Assembly (NCBI GenBank): GCA_017961145.1
Contig: JAGCXU010000139.1
Span: 1-49,733 of the forward strand
Length of the DNA: 49,733 nt
Origin: Bacteroidaceae bacterium
GTDB taxonomy: Bacteria > Bacteroidota > Bacteroidia > Bacteroidales > Bacteroidaceae
Direction: 5' to 3'
Under the pieces are notes generated by a model that worked only from the letters and a program-made list of their open reading frames with translations, did no database searches and was not told where the DNA came from. Position numbers and translations under genes: made by a program. Below, one piece after another: positions 1 to 9,912 of this stretch; the first letter of the stretch is position 1; each line of letters opens with the position of its first letter.

Positions 1-2
1 AA

Positions 3-1028
3 GAGATTGAGCCTTATGGATTGAAATACATCGAGATAGGTAATGAGGAAAACCTCGGCAGTTCAGCTCGACGCGACTACGAACATTATGTTGAGCGATA
101 TCTCGTTCTTTATGAAGCCATTCATGCTGTCTATCCGGAACTTAAATTCATAAATGCGGCTTGGTGGAGGCCGAATGAAGTAGAGACAATGAAGTATGTC
201 TTCCTCTCCCTCGACGGCAAATGTGACTTCTGGGACTATCATCCTTGGACAGAAACACCGCAACAAGCAAAAGACATTGAAGCAGAGATAAAGCGGATGC
301 AAGAGTTTTTCTTGCAATGGAACCCGCAGACAACCATGCGATGTGCCATCTTGGAAGAGAATGGCAACACGCATGATATGGCTCGGGCACTGGCTCATGC
401 AGTCATGCTCAACGTGGTTCGTCGCTCTGCAGGCTTTGTTCCTCTCGATAGCCCAGCCAATGCTTTGCAGCCTTATAAGCAGAATGATAACGGTTGGGAT
501 CAGGGACAAATCTTCTTTTCACCGTCTCAAGTTTGGATGCAACCCCCGTTCTATGCCCAGCAAATGGCGGCGACGAACCATCAGCCTCTGCTCGTGGAAA
601 GCTCCTGTACCACGAATAATAACCTCGATTATACAGCCACACGAAACGAAGCAGGCGACACCATCGTCCTGCATATTGTAAATTATGGAACGACAACCAG
701 AGGCTTAGTACTCAATCTCACAGGATTCGGTGAAATTGACAGCATAAATTCTTACTCGCTTAGCGGAGCCCTGAACGGAGAAAACACTCCAGAAAGGCCT
801 ACGCGTTTTGTTCCAGTTGAGTCAACATTAACGCCAGGAGGAAGACTTATCCTTAAAGCCAATAGCTATAATGTCTTTGTAATAGCAGCGTCCAATACAG
901 GTACAGGAATGCAGAAAGCTGTTACTTATGCAGAGCCAAACGAAGGTATTTATGATCTGAACGGCAGACTTATGCAAGACAAACCACAAGGAATATACAT
1001 CCAGAACGGCAATAAATGGCTGAGATAG
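3..1028 (+). CDS. Alpha-L-arabinofuranosidase, GH51 family (5'-truncated)
   Basis: Secreted-type GH51 enzyme that would release terminal alpha-L-arabinofuranose from arabinan or arabinoxylan. The frame is open from base 3, before any good start, so only the C-terminal part is present; the N-terminus lies outside the window. Seen: the motif EIGNEEN near the start, carrying the likely acid/base Glu of clan GH-A, and LEENG about 100 residues later, matching the nucleophile region. A beta-sandwich tail follows. The last ~25 residues (YDLNGRLMQ...GIYIQNGNK) are the same sorting-like tail seen on four other proteins here. It sits 34 bp ahead of the next gene with no terminator, so it is probably the upstream member of a four-gene operon. 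Family call is from motif memory and context. Confidence 0.85.
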   Translation, partial: EIEPYGLKYIEIGNEENLGSSARRDYEHYVERYLVLYEAIHAVYPELKFINAAWWRPNEVETMKYVFLSLDGKCDFWDYHPWTETPQQAKDIEAEIKRMQEFFLQWNPQTTMRCAILEENGNTHDMARALAHAVMLNVVRRSAGFVPLDSPANALQPYKQNDNGWDQGQIFFSPSQVWMQPPFYAQQMAATNHQPLLVESSCTTNNNLDYTATRNEAGDTIVLHIVNYGTTTRGLVLNLTGFGEIDSINSYSLSGALNGENTPERPTRFVPVESTLTPGGRLILKANSYNVFVIAASNTGTGMQKAVTYAEPNEGIYDLNGRLMQDKPQGIYIQNGNKWLR

Positions 1029-1062
1029 AATAAACTTTCAACCACCTAAATACATAATCAAT

Positions 1063-4000
1063 ATGAAAACAAAACTTTACGTCCTTTTGCTTCTGTCTGT
1101 CATAAGTGTTAGAGGCTGGGCAGAGGAAGAAATGTCAGTTAGAGATTCTTTGTTCAATCTGGCAGAAACGGCTTCAATAAATGAGCCTTTGGACATGACA
1201 CTTCTCATCGTTAACCCCAATTACGACGGTGATAGTCGCGAAGGTTGGGAAGGAACTAGTGCGACACAAGTTTCTTGGGGCACTTGGGAGAACTGGAATC
1301 ATCCTTTCGACCATTGGCAGAATCTAGGCTCTGACCTTCCTAATGGCGTATATGAGCTTAATGCTTCTGCATTGCACAGAGTCGGAAATTATTGGGATTC
1401 ATGGTATGCTTCTGGCAGTCTTGCTGACCAGAGTCTCCGTACATCTGTTCTTTACGGCAAGAGTGGAAACATCGACCTCTATGCTCCTGTTATGGACTTG
1501 GCTTCTTGTTCTACTGTCGAACCCGCTTCTGAATACGGTACAGCCCAGCTTGCAAATGGTACATACATTCCCGACAACCCTGAATCATTCTATTTCTACA
1601 CTATGGGTGGCTATTATAATGAGAATAGTACCTATATTGTTGTAACAGATGGAAACCTCACTATCGGCTTCCGTGATCTTAATTATATCGAGAGTCAATG
1701 GAGCATTGTCGACAACTGGAAACTATACTATTTAGGTAAAGAGGATGAAGCATACGAACTTATTAAAGAACAGCAAGCGGAACTGATACAGGACCTGTCA
1801 ACATTATTTGCTAAGACAACAATAATAACAGAATATAATGAAGCTGTTGCTAACTTCAAGAGTGCCACTACACCGGAAGATATTCTTTCCTGTTATGCCA
1901 TAATGGACTCACTTCGTCTCGCCTTAAAAGCAAATGCTGAGGCATATGCTCAGTACAAGGCCCGACATGATGAGTTAGTGGAACTGATGTATGAAAATGA
2001 GATTTATGGTGAATACAGGGATATCTTGGAGGCGTATTTGACAGAATATGAGGAGGCCAGTGAAACCTATCCAAGAGGAACATTTGACTATATCATTGAA
2101 AACAAGCAATTGTCTACAGAAGAAGTTCTGGAGGAAATGGCTTTCATGGAGTCTCTCTATACCACTGCTGTTGAGAATGGTATCGGAAATGGCACCAACA
2201 TAACCTATATGATAAAGAACGCTGATTTCAACCAGCCAAACTTTGAAGGTTGGGAGTGGTCGCGTACAAATAGTGGTAACTTCTACTCTCGAACTGGTGG
2301 TAAGGGCGATAACTGGCAGTTATATTCTGATATGTGGCTTGGCGAAGCATGGAACTGCTCTTTTGATTTCCACCAAACCATCGAGAACGAACTGCCCGAT
2401 GGTATCTACGAGTTAGATTTTTATGGCCTTTATCGTCCAGGACAGAATAAATATTTCCCTGCTGAGAAGTTGCCTATAGAAGTTTATATGAATGATTATA
2501 CCACAACTGTTCAACACATTATTAGCGATGGAGTGCATCAGGCAGATGCGCGGAATCATGAGAATTGCTGGATAGATAATGTGGGCAATTGGCCACAAGA
2601 TGACTATAGTGAAGAATATGGTTATATGCCTAATAGCAGCCATGGTGCATCGATTGCTTTCAATGGAGGCCGATACAAGCAAAAAGCTTATGCTATTGTT
2701 ACAGATGGAAAGTTGACACTAGGCATGCGACACACTCGCAAACCTTATTACAACGAGGACTGGTGCGTTTGGGCAGATTTCCAACTCATCTTCCGTGCTC
2801 ATAGCGAAGAAGCTATGGATGGCATGCTGGAGAACATGGAAGCTCGTGCAGCTATGCTTTCAGCCATGACCGAAACATATTTCTATAAAGGACATATCGA
2901 CTTGCTGAACAATACAATTAACGCAGCTAAGGCTTCAGATAACAATGAAGAAAAGTTCTCAATGCTATCAAACATCAACGACTATATTAACAATGTATAT
3001 AAAGGCATTGAGTACTATGATACGTTAATTACAGCCGTGGAGTACATGTCGGATATAGTATTCTCGGGCAATCCCACTGTTTCGGAAGAAAGATATAATG
3101 AATTAGAAGACCTCTATAACGAATATTGGAATAACATTTATGAGGGCAATTATTCTGATGAAGAAGCACTGGACATTGCAAAGAACATTTATAAGTTGCC
3201 CGAACTTGATGCTATCTATTGCTATGGCGATATGGTTGATGGTGATTGGAACCAGCTTTGCTTGTTATATCCGCTTTCCCGTCAGGAGAATGGTCACTTT
3301 GCAGGCAGAATATCGCTTCAAGACAGGAGTGAAGGGTGGGGCGGACGCGCCAGCATCTACTTCGTCTATCAGGGGCAGAGCTTCGGTCGCGAGGCAGGTA
3401 GCCTCGACCGTTTCTTTACGCCCGCTCATTATTCTAAGAAGATGGGTCTGCTCAGCAACAGGGACGACGATTGCTTCAACACAACAGGTGGCGACTTTGA
3501 TGTAGATATTGACCTCGAGAACATGACAATCGAGATGCATCCCGTAGGAGAGTTCCCATGGCCTGCTAATGTTTATCTGGCAGGCACACTGCCCACTGGA
3601 CATTGGCAGCGCAATGATGCATGCCCGCTGGCACATCTCGGTAATGGCATTTACGAAGGCATTGCGACCCTTGAGGACTTCGATAATGGCAGGGCAGGCG
3701 TCACGCTCTTTGCATGCCGCGACCCATATGACTGGAACCATGCACGCTATGGAAATGCAGGATATACAAATGACGCCGTGAAGGACGTTATCTATGATGA
3801 CTTGAATCGTTATAGAGGTGACACAAAGTGGCTTATCCCCGTGGGCGAATACTGCATCAGTTTCGACATGAACCGCGAGAGAATTATCTTCTGTGATCCT
3901 AATGTTTCTGGTGCTGATGGTATCGGTAACGCTGATGGAACTATATCTCTTAACGGAAAAGTTAAGGTATATACTTTAGATGGCATACTTGTATATGAAG

Positions 4001-4083
4001 GAGAAGGAGCCTCATTCCGTCCGCAAACGAAAACTGTATATATCGTTAAATCTGCTGATGGCAGTAAGAAAAAAGCATATTGA
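1063..4083 (+). CDS. Large secreted multidomain protein, probable carbohydrate-binding
   Basis: 1006 residues with a clear signal peptide (MKTKLYVLLLLSVISVRGWA). No catalytic motif was recognised. Two related jelly-roll-like modules are visible, at about 45-225 and 383-578. Each starts with an 'NPNY/NADF...GW.W' strand, has 'LP(N/D)GxYEL' in the middle and ends in 'VTDGxLTxGxR...W...DxxxL'. Helical linkers lie at about 228-375 and 580-715. Residues 735-945 resemble the beta-sandwich of SusE/SusF-like starch-binding proteins (weak, by eye). The C-terminus (VKVYTLDGILVYEG...) is a variant sorting tail. The same module recurs in the next gene and at the end of the GH27 protein at 44.6 kb, so a substrate-binding role on the cell surface is inferred, not shown. 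Confidence 0.8.
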   Translation: MKTKLYVLLLLSVISVRGWAEEEMSVRDSLFNLAETASINEPLDMTLLIVNPNYDGDSREGWEGTSATQVSWGTWENWNHPFDHWQNLGSDLPNGVYELNASALHRVGNYWDSWYASGSLADQSLRTSVLYGKSGNIDLYAPVMDLASCSTVEPASEYGTAQLANGTYIPDNPESFYFYTMGGYYNENSTYIVVTDGNLTIGFRDLNYIESQWSIVDNWKLYYLGKEDEAYELIKEQQAELIQDLSTLFAKTTIITEYNEAVANFKSATTPEDILSCYAIMDSLRLALKANAEAYAQYKARHDELVELMYENEIYGEYRDILEAYLTEYEEASETYPRGTFDYIIENKQLSTEEVLEEMAFMESLYTTAVENGIGNGTNITYMIKNADFNQPNFEGWEWSRTNSGNFYSRTGGKGDNWQLYSDMWLGEAWNCSFDFHQTIENELPDGIYELDFYGLYRPGQNKYFPAEKLPIEVYMNDYTTTVQHIISDGVHQADARNHENCWIDNVGNWPQDDYSEEYGYMPNSSHGASIAFNGGRYKQKAYAIVTDGKLTLGMRHTRKPYYNEDWCVWADFQLIFRAHSEEAMDGMLENMEARAAMLSAMTETYFYKGHIDLLNNTINAAKASDNNEEKFSMLSNINDYINNVYKGIEYYDTLITAVEYMSDIVFSGNPTVSEERYNELEDLYNEYWNNIYEGNYSDEEALDIAKNIYKLPELDAIYCYGDMVDGDWNQLCLLYPLSRQENGHFAGRISLQDRSEGWGGRASIYFVYQGQSFGREAGSLDRFFTPAHYSKKMGLLSNRDDDCFNTTGGDFDVDIDLENMTIEMHPVGEFPWPANVYLAGTLPTGHWQRNDACPLAHLGNGIYEGIATLEDFDNGRAGVTLFACRDPYDWNHARYGNAGYTNDAVKDVIYDDLNRYRGDTKWLIPVGEYCISFDMNRERIIFCDPNVSGADGIGNADGTISLNGKVKVYTLDGILVYEGEGASFRPQTKTVYIVKSADGSKKKAY

Positions 4084-4118
4084 ACTATTATTAATTCATA
4101 ATCAAATATAACTTAAGT

Positions 4119-6650
4119 ATGAAAAAGACATTAATAACAGGATTGCTGATGGGATTAGCTTTCTCGACATTGTATGCAGAGAATGAGATTCCTGAAGGTG
4201 ATTACTTTATTAGAAACAATGCTACAGGAATGTTCCTGAAGGCCGGGCACGATTGGGGTGTAATGGCTGCAATAGGCAAGCACGGCAAACGCTTCACCTA
4301 CGAGAAGGTGGGTGACGAGTACAAGTTGAACACTAACCTCTCGGGCGACAACATGAACGAGCACTGGTTCCGTGGCGACTGCTGGATTGATAATGGCGGT
4401 ACACCCCTGCAAATCAGTTGGGTCGATGAAGCGAGCCATCTTGCCCGCATCAAGAACATCGAGAACAACCAAGAGCTTTGCCAAAACTTCCCATGGGAGA
4501 CAGACAGAGGTCGTTTCTCGGACAACTACAACGACTGGAACGGCCAGAATCGCGACTATGTGTTCCTTTGGCAGATTCTGACCAAAGAAGATTTGCTTGC
4601 AGAACTTACTGCTCCCTCTCTCTTTAATACCTTCCCAAAAGATGCAACTTTCATGATAGAGTGCTGGGACTTCCCTCGTCACGACGACGGACCAGCCACT
4701 TTGTGGGAAGGACTATTCGAAGAAGGGCAGACACCCCGCGACATTCTAGACTGGGGAAGCAACAGAAGTAACTATGTCGGTCAAAAGCAGGGCGTTGCAG
4801 ACTATGACATCCACCAGAGCCTATCTGGGCTGCCGAATGGAATCTATCAGCTTCGTGCCCAAGGCTTCTATAAGGCAGGAGCAAGCGAAGGTGTTGTAGC
4901 AAAGTTATATGCCGGCAACGCAGAGACACCTCTGAAGAGTATAGCAGACGGGAGTGCTCCTTCTAATTGTGAAGGTGCGGGTAACGCCTTCAACAACGGC
5001 GAATACAAAAATGCCGTAACGGTTGAGGTGACCGATGGTACGCTTCGAATCGGCATCAAGGCCAGTGGCGCAGATGCAAATGCTTGGTGCGTCTTCGACA
5101 ACTTCGAGCTGTATTATTATGGGGCGGAAACGACCATCGATGATGTGGAAGCTGATGCACCAGTTGTTCCCAACGGCACTTATCTCCTTCGCAATGCGGA
5201 AACAGGCACCTACATCTCGCAGGGCTTCGACTGGGGCACGCAGCTTGCAGCCAATGCTTTCAATGGTCTGAACATCATGACCACCTATCAGGGGAATGGC
5301 CTATACACCTTAGATAGTCAGGTATTTGAAAATTCGAGCAGCCATTTCCTCGGCACTGGTGGCTATGTTGATGGCGGCGCCACTAACTTTATCATTCGCG
5401 AGGTAACGGAAGGTCGATACTTCATCGGAGCTGATAACCTGGAGGGTAGGGTACTTCAGGACAATGCTGACGGACGTTCTGGCTTGCAGTTCATCCCTCT
5501 GCTCTCTTCTCCCGAGATTGGTCAGTGGGAACTTGTCACTCCTGAGGTGATTAAAGCCGAGATGGCAGAAGCTTCTGCAACTACTCCCGTGAATGCCACG
5601 CCACTTGTTAAAGGCTCCAATTTTGGTCGTCACGACAAGATGGTTGAGACATGGAAGGGCAACTTCACTGTAGAGAATCAGGGCGACAATCATCCCAATT
5701 ATGTAGGTCAAAGCAGCGATGCCAATGTCGATGTTTATCAAATCCTGACCGACATACCCAATGGCCAGTATGAAGTGCAAGCGCAAGCGTTCACGAAGAA
5801 TGCTGCCGGTGTTATTTATGCCAACGAAGCAGAAGCAGAGGTTCCTGTCATTACCGATGAGGTAGGCGATACCAGAGCTGCCGCCGAGGCCTTCAATGCT
5901 GGCAGTTATAGTGTTTCTCTGAAGGTTTGGGTTTCCGATGGCACACTTCGTCTTGGTGTTCGTTCCGCGAAGAATGCAGAGTCTCCTTGGTGCGTGTTCG
6001 ACAACTTTGTCCTTACCTATTACGGAACAGACCTTGTTCTTGAAGATGGCAAGGCTATGCCCGAAATCAAAGCAGACATGGAGGTAGCAAGTGTTAGCTA
6101 TGACCGCAATGTCGAAGCTGACCGAATGATTAGCTTTATTCTTCCTGTATCTGTTCCTGCCGAAAACCTTAATGGCACAGCGTATGAGTTGAGTTCCGTA
6201 AAAGGTGAAGTATTAATCTTTACTGCTGTGACAGGATCTACGGCGGCAAACAAGCCTTATATTTTAGTTCCATCTGCCGATGACAAAATGCTGAAAGATA
6301 TGACAGAAACCTTGCTTCCTGCAACTCCTGCTTCTCTTTCTGTAATGATGAGTGGCGTTGAATTCTTTGGCACTTACACAACACAAACCGTCAGTGGCGT
6401 CTATGGACTTTCTGATGGCAAGTTTGTTGGTGCTAATACTGGTACTTTGAACCCTTATCGTGCAGCAATAAGTGTTGACTCTAGCGTCAAGGTATATGTC
6501 ATCTCTTTGGACGATAATGCAACAGGAATATCCTCTCCAGAATTTTCCATAGATGATAAGAACTATAGAGTTTATAATCTTTCAGGTCAGCTTCTGCAAA
6601 AGATTCAGAAAGGTATCAACATAATTAATGGCAAGAAAATCATCAAGTAA
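4119..6650 (+). CDS. Secreted protein with duplicated trefoil-like plus jelly-roll modules
   Basis: 843 residues; signal peptide 1-20 (MKKTLITGLLMGLAFSTLYA). The body is an internal duplication. A trefoil-like segment at 24-152 (IPEGDYFIRNNATGMFL) is followed by a jelly-roll-like segment at about 168-335, and the pair recurs at 349-470 (VPNGTYLLRNAETGTYI) and 492-637. Both jelly-rolls end in nearly the same string, WCVFDNFxLxYYG. Residues 655-795 form a further beta-rich region, and the tail (VYNLSGQLLQ...GINIINGKK) matches the other secreted proteins here. It starts 35 bp after the previous gene, with no terminator between, so they are likely co-transcribed. No catalytic residues were recognised; glycan binding is the most likely role (inference). 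Confidence 0.8.
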   Translation: MKKTLITGLLMGLAFSTLYAENEIPEGDYFIRNNATGMFLKAGHDWGVMAAIGKHGKRFTYEKVGDEYKLNTNLSGDNMNEHWFRGDCWIDNGGTPLQISWVDEASHLARIKNIENNQELCQNFPWETDRGRFSDNYNDWNGQNRDYVFLWQILTKEDLLAELTAPSLFNTFPKDATFMIECWDFPRHDDGPATLWEGLFEEGQTPRDILDWGSNRSNYVGQKQGVADYDIHQSLSGLPNGIYQLRAQGFYKAGASEGVVAKLYAGNAETPLKSIADGSAPSNCEGAGNAFNNGEYKNAVTVEVTDGTLRIGIKASGADANAWCVFDNFELYYYGAETTIDDVEADAPVVPNGTYLLRNAETGTYISQGFDWGTQLAANAFNGLNIMTTYQGNGLYTLDSQVFENSSSHFLGTGGYVDGGATNFIIREVTEGRYFIGADNLEGRVLQDNADGRSGLQFIPLLSSPEIGQWELVTPEVIKAEMAEASATTPVNATPLVKGSNFGRHDKMVETWKGNFTVENQGDNHPNYVGQSSDANVDVYQILTDIPNGQYEVQAQAFTKNAAGVIYANEAEAEVPVITDEVGDTRAAAEAFNAGSYSVSLKVWVSDGTLRLGVRSAKNAESPWCVFDNFVLTYYGTDLVLEDGKAMPEIKADMEVASVSYDRNVEADRMISFILPVSVPAENLNGTAYELSSVKGEVLIFTAVTGSTAANKPYILVPSADDKMLKDMTETLLPATPASLSVMMSGVEFFGTYTTQTVSGVYGLSDGKFVGANTGTLNPYRAAISVDSSVKVYVISLDDNATGISSPEFSIDDKNYRVYNLSGQLLQKIQKGINIINGKKIIK

Positions 6651-6651
6651 C

Positions 6652-6819
6652 ATGAGTAAGAGTTTATATATTGCTCCAGCCTTGACCATAGAGCAGGCAG
6701 AGCCCATCAGCTTTATTGCCTTATCTTTAGATACGAGCAAAGTGGAATGGAAAGACGACGTTGACCTCGAAACGAAAGAAGTTTCAGGTGGCGATAATGC
6801 TTGGAACGAAATTTGGTGA
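6652..6819 (+). CDS. Small conserved-type protein of unknown function (55 aa)
   Basis: Starts one base after the stop of the preceding gene and ends just before a strong terminator, so it is probably translated from the same mRNA. The product begins MSKSLYIAPALTIEQAEPI, continues with a small hydrophobic stretch (SFIALSL) and ends in an acidic, Trp-containing tail (GGDNAWNEIW). Small proteins with an N-terminal 'YIAPxxxxxE' pattern and a Gly/Asp/Trp-rich end occur next to secreted-protein genes in Prevotella and Bacteroides (from memory); their function is unknown to me. An in-frame upstream ATG at 6628 overlaps the previous gene and is less likely as start. Nothing here identifies it as a bacteriocin or signal peptide. 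Confidence 0.65.
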   Translation: MSKSLYIAPALTIEQAEPISFIALSLDTSKVEWKDDVDLETKEVSGGDNAWNEIW

Positions 6820-6830
6820 CCTTTGATTGT

Positions 6831-6860
6831 GCAGACGTGCCTTGGTGCGTCTGCTTTTTT
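6831..6860 (+). terminator. Rho-independent terminator after the GH51 operon
   Basis: A perfect 7-bp stem GCAGACG / CGTCTGC with a 10-base loop is followed directly by six T. It closes the transcript of the four preceding genes and separates them from the GH127 gene. Confidence 0.85.
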
Positions 6861-6907
6861 CTTCTTATCTTTATTCACTACTAATTATCAAATGTTAAAT
6901 TATTTTG

Positions 6908-6915
6908 TATCTTTG
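6908..6915 (+). promoter_or_regulatory. TAnnTTTG promoter box of the GH127 gene
   Basis: TATCTTTG 24 bases before the ATG at 6940 and just after the terminator of the upstream operon. It matches the Bacteroidetes -7 consensus TAnnTTTG. No convincing TTTG -33 element was seen at the usual spacing. Confidence 0.65.
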
Positions 6916-6939
6916 CAATAAGAAATAGCAAAATATCCT

Positions 6940-9912
6940 ATGACAAGTAAGTTTTTGGCGAGTATTTGCCTGTTTTGCTTTTGCAGTAGTGCGATGGCGA
7001 TGGGTGAGATAAAGCAGGTGCCGTTTACTGATGTACAGGTGAACGACCAGTTTTGGAAGCAGCGTTTGGATGTAATGCGCAATACAACTATTCGCTATGC
7101 CTTCCAAAAAGTGTCGGATGCTGGGCAGATTCGTAACTTCGAGTATGCAGGCATGATTGTGAGCGGACAGAAACAAGTTGGTGATTTGACATTCCAGTCA
7201 GGTCAGCCCTACGACGATGCCGAGGTGTATAAGGTGCTGGAAGGTGCTTCGTATGTACTGACAACACAAGCCAACGCAAGCCTCGAGGAGTATTGTGATG
7301 GCGTTATTGATAAGATATGTTCTGCTCAAGAGCCTGATGGTTACCTCCAGACTAACTTCACGATTCACAATCCCTTGCATCCGTGGTATAATGGCGAGAA
7401 GTGGAAAAGCGATTGGAACCTTTCGCACGAGACGTTCAATGTGGGTGAACTCGTGGAAGCAGGCATTGCATACTACATGGCAACAGGCAAGGACAAGTTG
7501 CTCAATTGTGCAAAAAGAGCTGCCGACAACATGTTGGATGTCTTCAACGAAGATGGTATCAAGATGGCTCCAGGTCATGCTGTGGTCGAGATGGCTTTAG
7601 TGCGCCTTTATGAATTGACGCGAGAGGAACGTTACCTGCAGGGTTGCAAGTTCTTCCTCGATTGCAGAGGCATCCGCAAGTTCGACCCAAATAGCTATGA
7701 CCAGCGTGTTAATGGCAAGTATTGGCAAGACCATTTGCCTGCCATTGAGCAACGAACTGCCGAGGGACATGCTGTTCGCGCAATGTACTTCTACAGTGGT
7801 ATGGCCGATTGGGTGCGTTATAGTGGAGACCAAGCTTATGAAACGGCTGTTACTGCGATATGGAACAATATTGCGAGCAAGAAGTTTTACATCACTGGTG
7901 GCTTTGGTGCTCGCGATAATAACGAGTCTTTCGGTGAGGATTACGAGTTGCCTAATGCATCGGCTTATTGCGAGACCTGTGCTTCCGTTGCTGGCAGTAT
8001 GTTCAATTTGCGAATGTTCCGTTTGCATGGAGAGGGAAAATATATCGATATGCTGGAACGTGCATTATATAATACTGTCTTGGATGGTTACGGCATAGCA
8101 GGCAAGACCTTCTACTATCCGAATCGTCTGTCTTCGAGTGAAAGAGGTGACCCAAGATCTGAATGGTTTGGCACGAGTTGTTGCCCCACTAACCTCTGCC
8201 GCCTTATTCCTTCGGTGCCTGGATATATTTACGCGACAGACGACGATGCTCTCTACTGGAACTTATTTGTTGCTAGCACGGCAAAGGCGACTGTTGGAGA
8301 CGCTGCGTTTGGCATAACTGTCACAGGATCTTATCCTTACAAAGGGGATATGAAGTTAACATTTAATAGTGTTGAAGGTGATGCGACTGGCAAAAAGTTG
8401 AAAGTTCGCATCCCTGGTTGGGCAGTAAATAAGCCTGTGGAGAGCGACCTCTACTCATATACGAATCCGACTACAACACCTGTCGTCATCAAGGTGAATG
8501 GCGAGGAAGTTGACTATACAGTTCAGGATGGTTTTGCCATCTTGCAAAAAGATTGGCAAGTAGATGATTATGTGGAAATCTCGCTTCCGATGGATATCCA
8601 TCAGGTCGTTTCGAACGAGAATCTGAAGAGTAACGAAGGGTTGCGTGCTTATGAGCGTGGGCCATTGGTGTATTGTGCAGAAGGCATAGATAATGGTGGC
8701 AAACTCAATAACTTGTACATCGAAGATGGTGCGACAGGAACTTCTGCCGTTGCTCCATCTTCTTTGACATCCCTCTTCAAAGGCGGCATTCAGAGGCTTC
8801 GAATGAATGGTATGTCTTGCAGTTTGAATGGTGAAGATGTTGTGACGACCAGCAAAGTCATCTCTCTTCTCCCTTATTTTGCCAGAGCCCATCGTGCTGC
8901 ATCACCTATGCTTGTATGGATACCGACGGATGCAAGCAAGATGGAACGTCCGATTGACTTCTTTGACGAAGTGAAGATTTGCAATAGTGCTAGCGAATCT
9001 GCCCACAACTTGCAGGGCCAGAACATGAATACAGGACCAGATCTTGGATGGCGTGATGCTTATGGAGGCTGGATTAGTTACGACCTAAAGGTTGACTCTG
9101 GGCGTCCTATGGATTTCATTACGAAGCAATGGGGCAGTGATGGAGGCAATCGCAAGTACGACATCTATTGCGATGGAACAGTCTTCTCCTACGACGAACT
9201 CAATAACTTCATGCCAGGTGAGTACTACTATATGCGTCATCCCATTCCCTTCGAACTGACGAAAGGCAAGGAGAAAGTGACGATAAAGATGCAGGCTATT
9301 AACTCTCAGAATACCGTTGGAGGCGTCTTTGGCATATATACTGCTTTGTCTGAGGAAGTGCCAGAAGAAACTTCGCCAGTTGATTATTTCTGGACAACAC
9401 AATCATCTTCAAGAACCAGCCATCGCTATACAAGCAATGGAGGTCGTGGCACTTTCAGAGGCAGGACCTGGCTCGACGGTTCAGGCACAACCGGCCAGAA
9501 GTGGACGATGAAGGTAAACAAGACGAACCGCAATTATCTGATGCTTCTGTATTGGGGCGATGAAGGTGATGTGCGCAACTTCAACATTCTTTGTGATGGC
9601 GTTCTGGTTGGTTCGGAAAGCCTCTATCACAACGATCCTGGACGCTTCATCATGCGTTGTTATCCGATTCCGGAAGAAGCTACGAGCGGAAAGGAAACCG
9701 TTCAAATACACCTTACTTCTCCAACAGGAACTAGGACTGGTGGTTTCTACTACGCCTATATGATGTCGTCGAATGAAGATGCGACAGGAGTTCGCGTTCC
9801 GAAATCTCTTGAAAAAGGAAAGGATTGGGGGATCTTCAATCTTCAAGGAATACGCCTTCAAGAGCCACAATCGGGCATCTGTATTGTTGATGGAAAAAAG
9901 ATAGCGTATTAA
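6940..9912 (+). CDS. Beta-L-arabinofuranosidase, GH127 family, secreted
   Basis: 990 residues; signal peptide 1-20 (…CFCSSAMA). Residues ~25-660 match the GH127 (former DUF1680) fold: QVNDQFWKQRLD near the N-terminus, then YCETCAS at 343-349 and SCCPTN at 413-418. E345, C347, C414 and C415 correspond to the Glu and three Cys that bind zinc and include the Cys nucleophile in the characterised family member HypBA1. The enzyme removes beta-L-arabinofuranose, as found on extensin and some pectic side chains. Two related beta-domains follow (about 700-802 and 840-943), then the shared C-terminal tail (FNLQGIRLQ...GICIVDGKK). It has its own promoter. Its stop codon lies inside the first unit of a 22-bp repeat array. 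Confidence 0.93.
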   Translation: MTSKFLASICLFCFCSSAMAMGEIKQVPFTDVQVNDQFWKQRLDVMRNTTIRYAFQKVSDAGQIRNFEYAGMIVSGQKQVGDLTFQSGQPYDDAEVYKVLEGASYVLTTQANASLEEYCDGVIDKICSAQEPDGYLQTNFTIHNPLHPWYNGEKWKSDWNLSHETFNVGELVEAGIAYYMATGKDKLLNCAKRAADNMLDVFNEDGIKMAPGHAVVEMALVRLYELTREERYLQGCKFFLDCRGIRKFDPNSYDQRVNGKYWQDHLPAIEQRTAEGHAVRAMYFYSGMADWVRYSGDQAYETAVTAIWNNIASKKFYITGGFGARDNNESFGEDYELPNASAYCETCASVAGSMFNLRMFRLHGEGKYIDMLERALYNTVLDGYGIAGKTFYYPNRLSSSERGDPRSEWFGTSCCPTNLCRLIPSVPGYIYATDDDALYWNLFVASTAKATVGDAAFGITVTGSYPYKGDMKLTFNSVEGDATGKKLKVRIPGWAVNKPVESDLYSYTNPTTTPVVIKVNGEEVDYTVQDGFAILQKDWQVDDYVEISLPMDIHQVVSNENLKSNEGLRAYERGPLVYCAEGIDNGGKLNNLYIEDGATGTSAVAPSSLTSLFKGGIQRLRMNGMSCSLNGEDVVTTSKVISLLPYFARAHRAASPMLVWIPTDASKMERPIDFFDEVKICNSASESAHNLQGQNMNTGPDLGWRDAYGGWISYDLKVDSGRPMDFITKQWGSDGGNRKYDIYCDGTVFSYDELNNFMPGEYYYMRHPIPFELTKGKEKVTIKMQAINSQNTVGGVFGIYTALSEEVPEETSPVDYFWTTQSSSRTSHRYTSNGGRGTFRGRTWLDGSGTTGQKWTMKVNKTNRNYLMLLYWGDEGDVRNFNILCDGVLVGSESLYHNDPGRFIMRCYPIPEEATSGKETVQIHLTSPTGTRTGGFYYAYMMSSNEDATGVRVPKSLEKGKDWGIFNLQGIRLQEPQSGICIVDGKKIAY

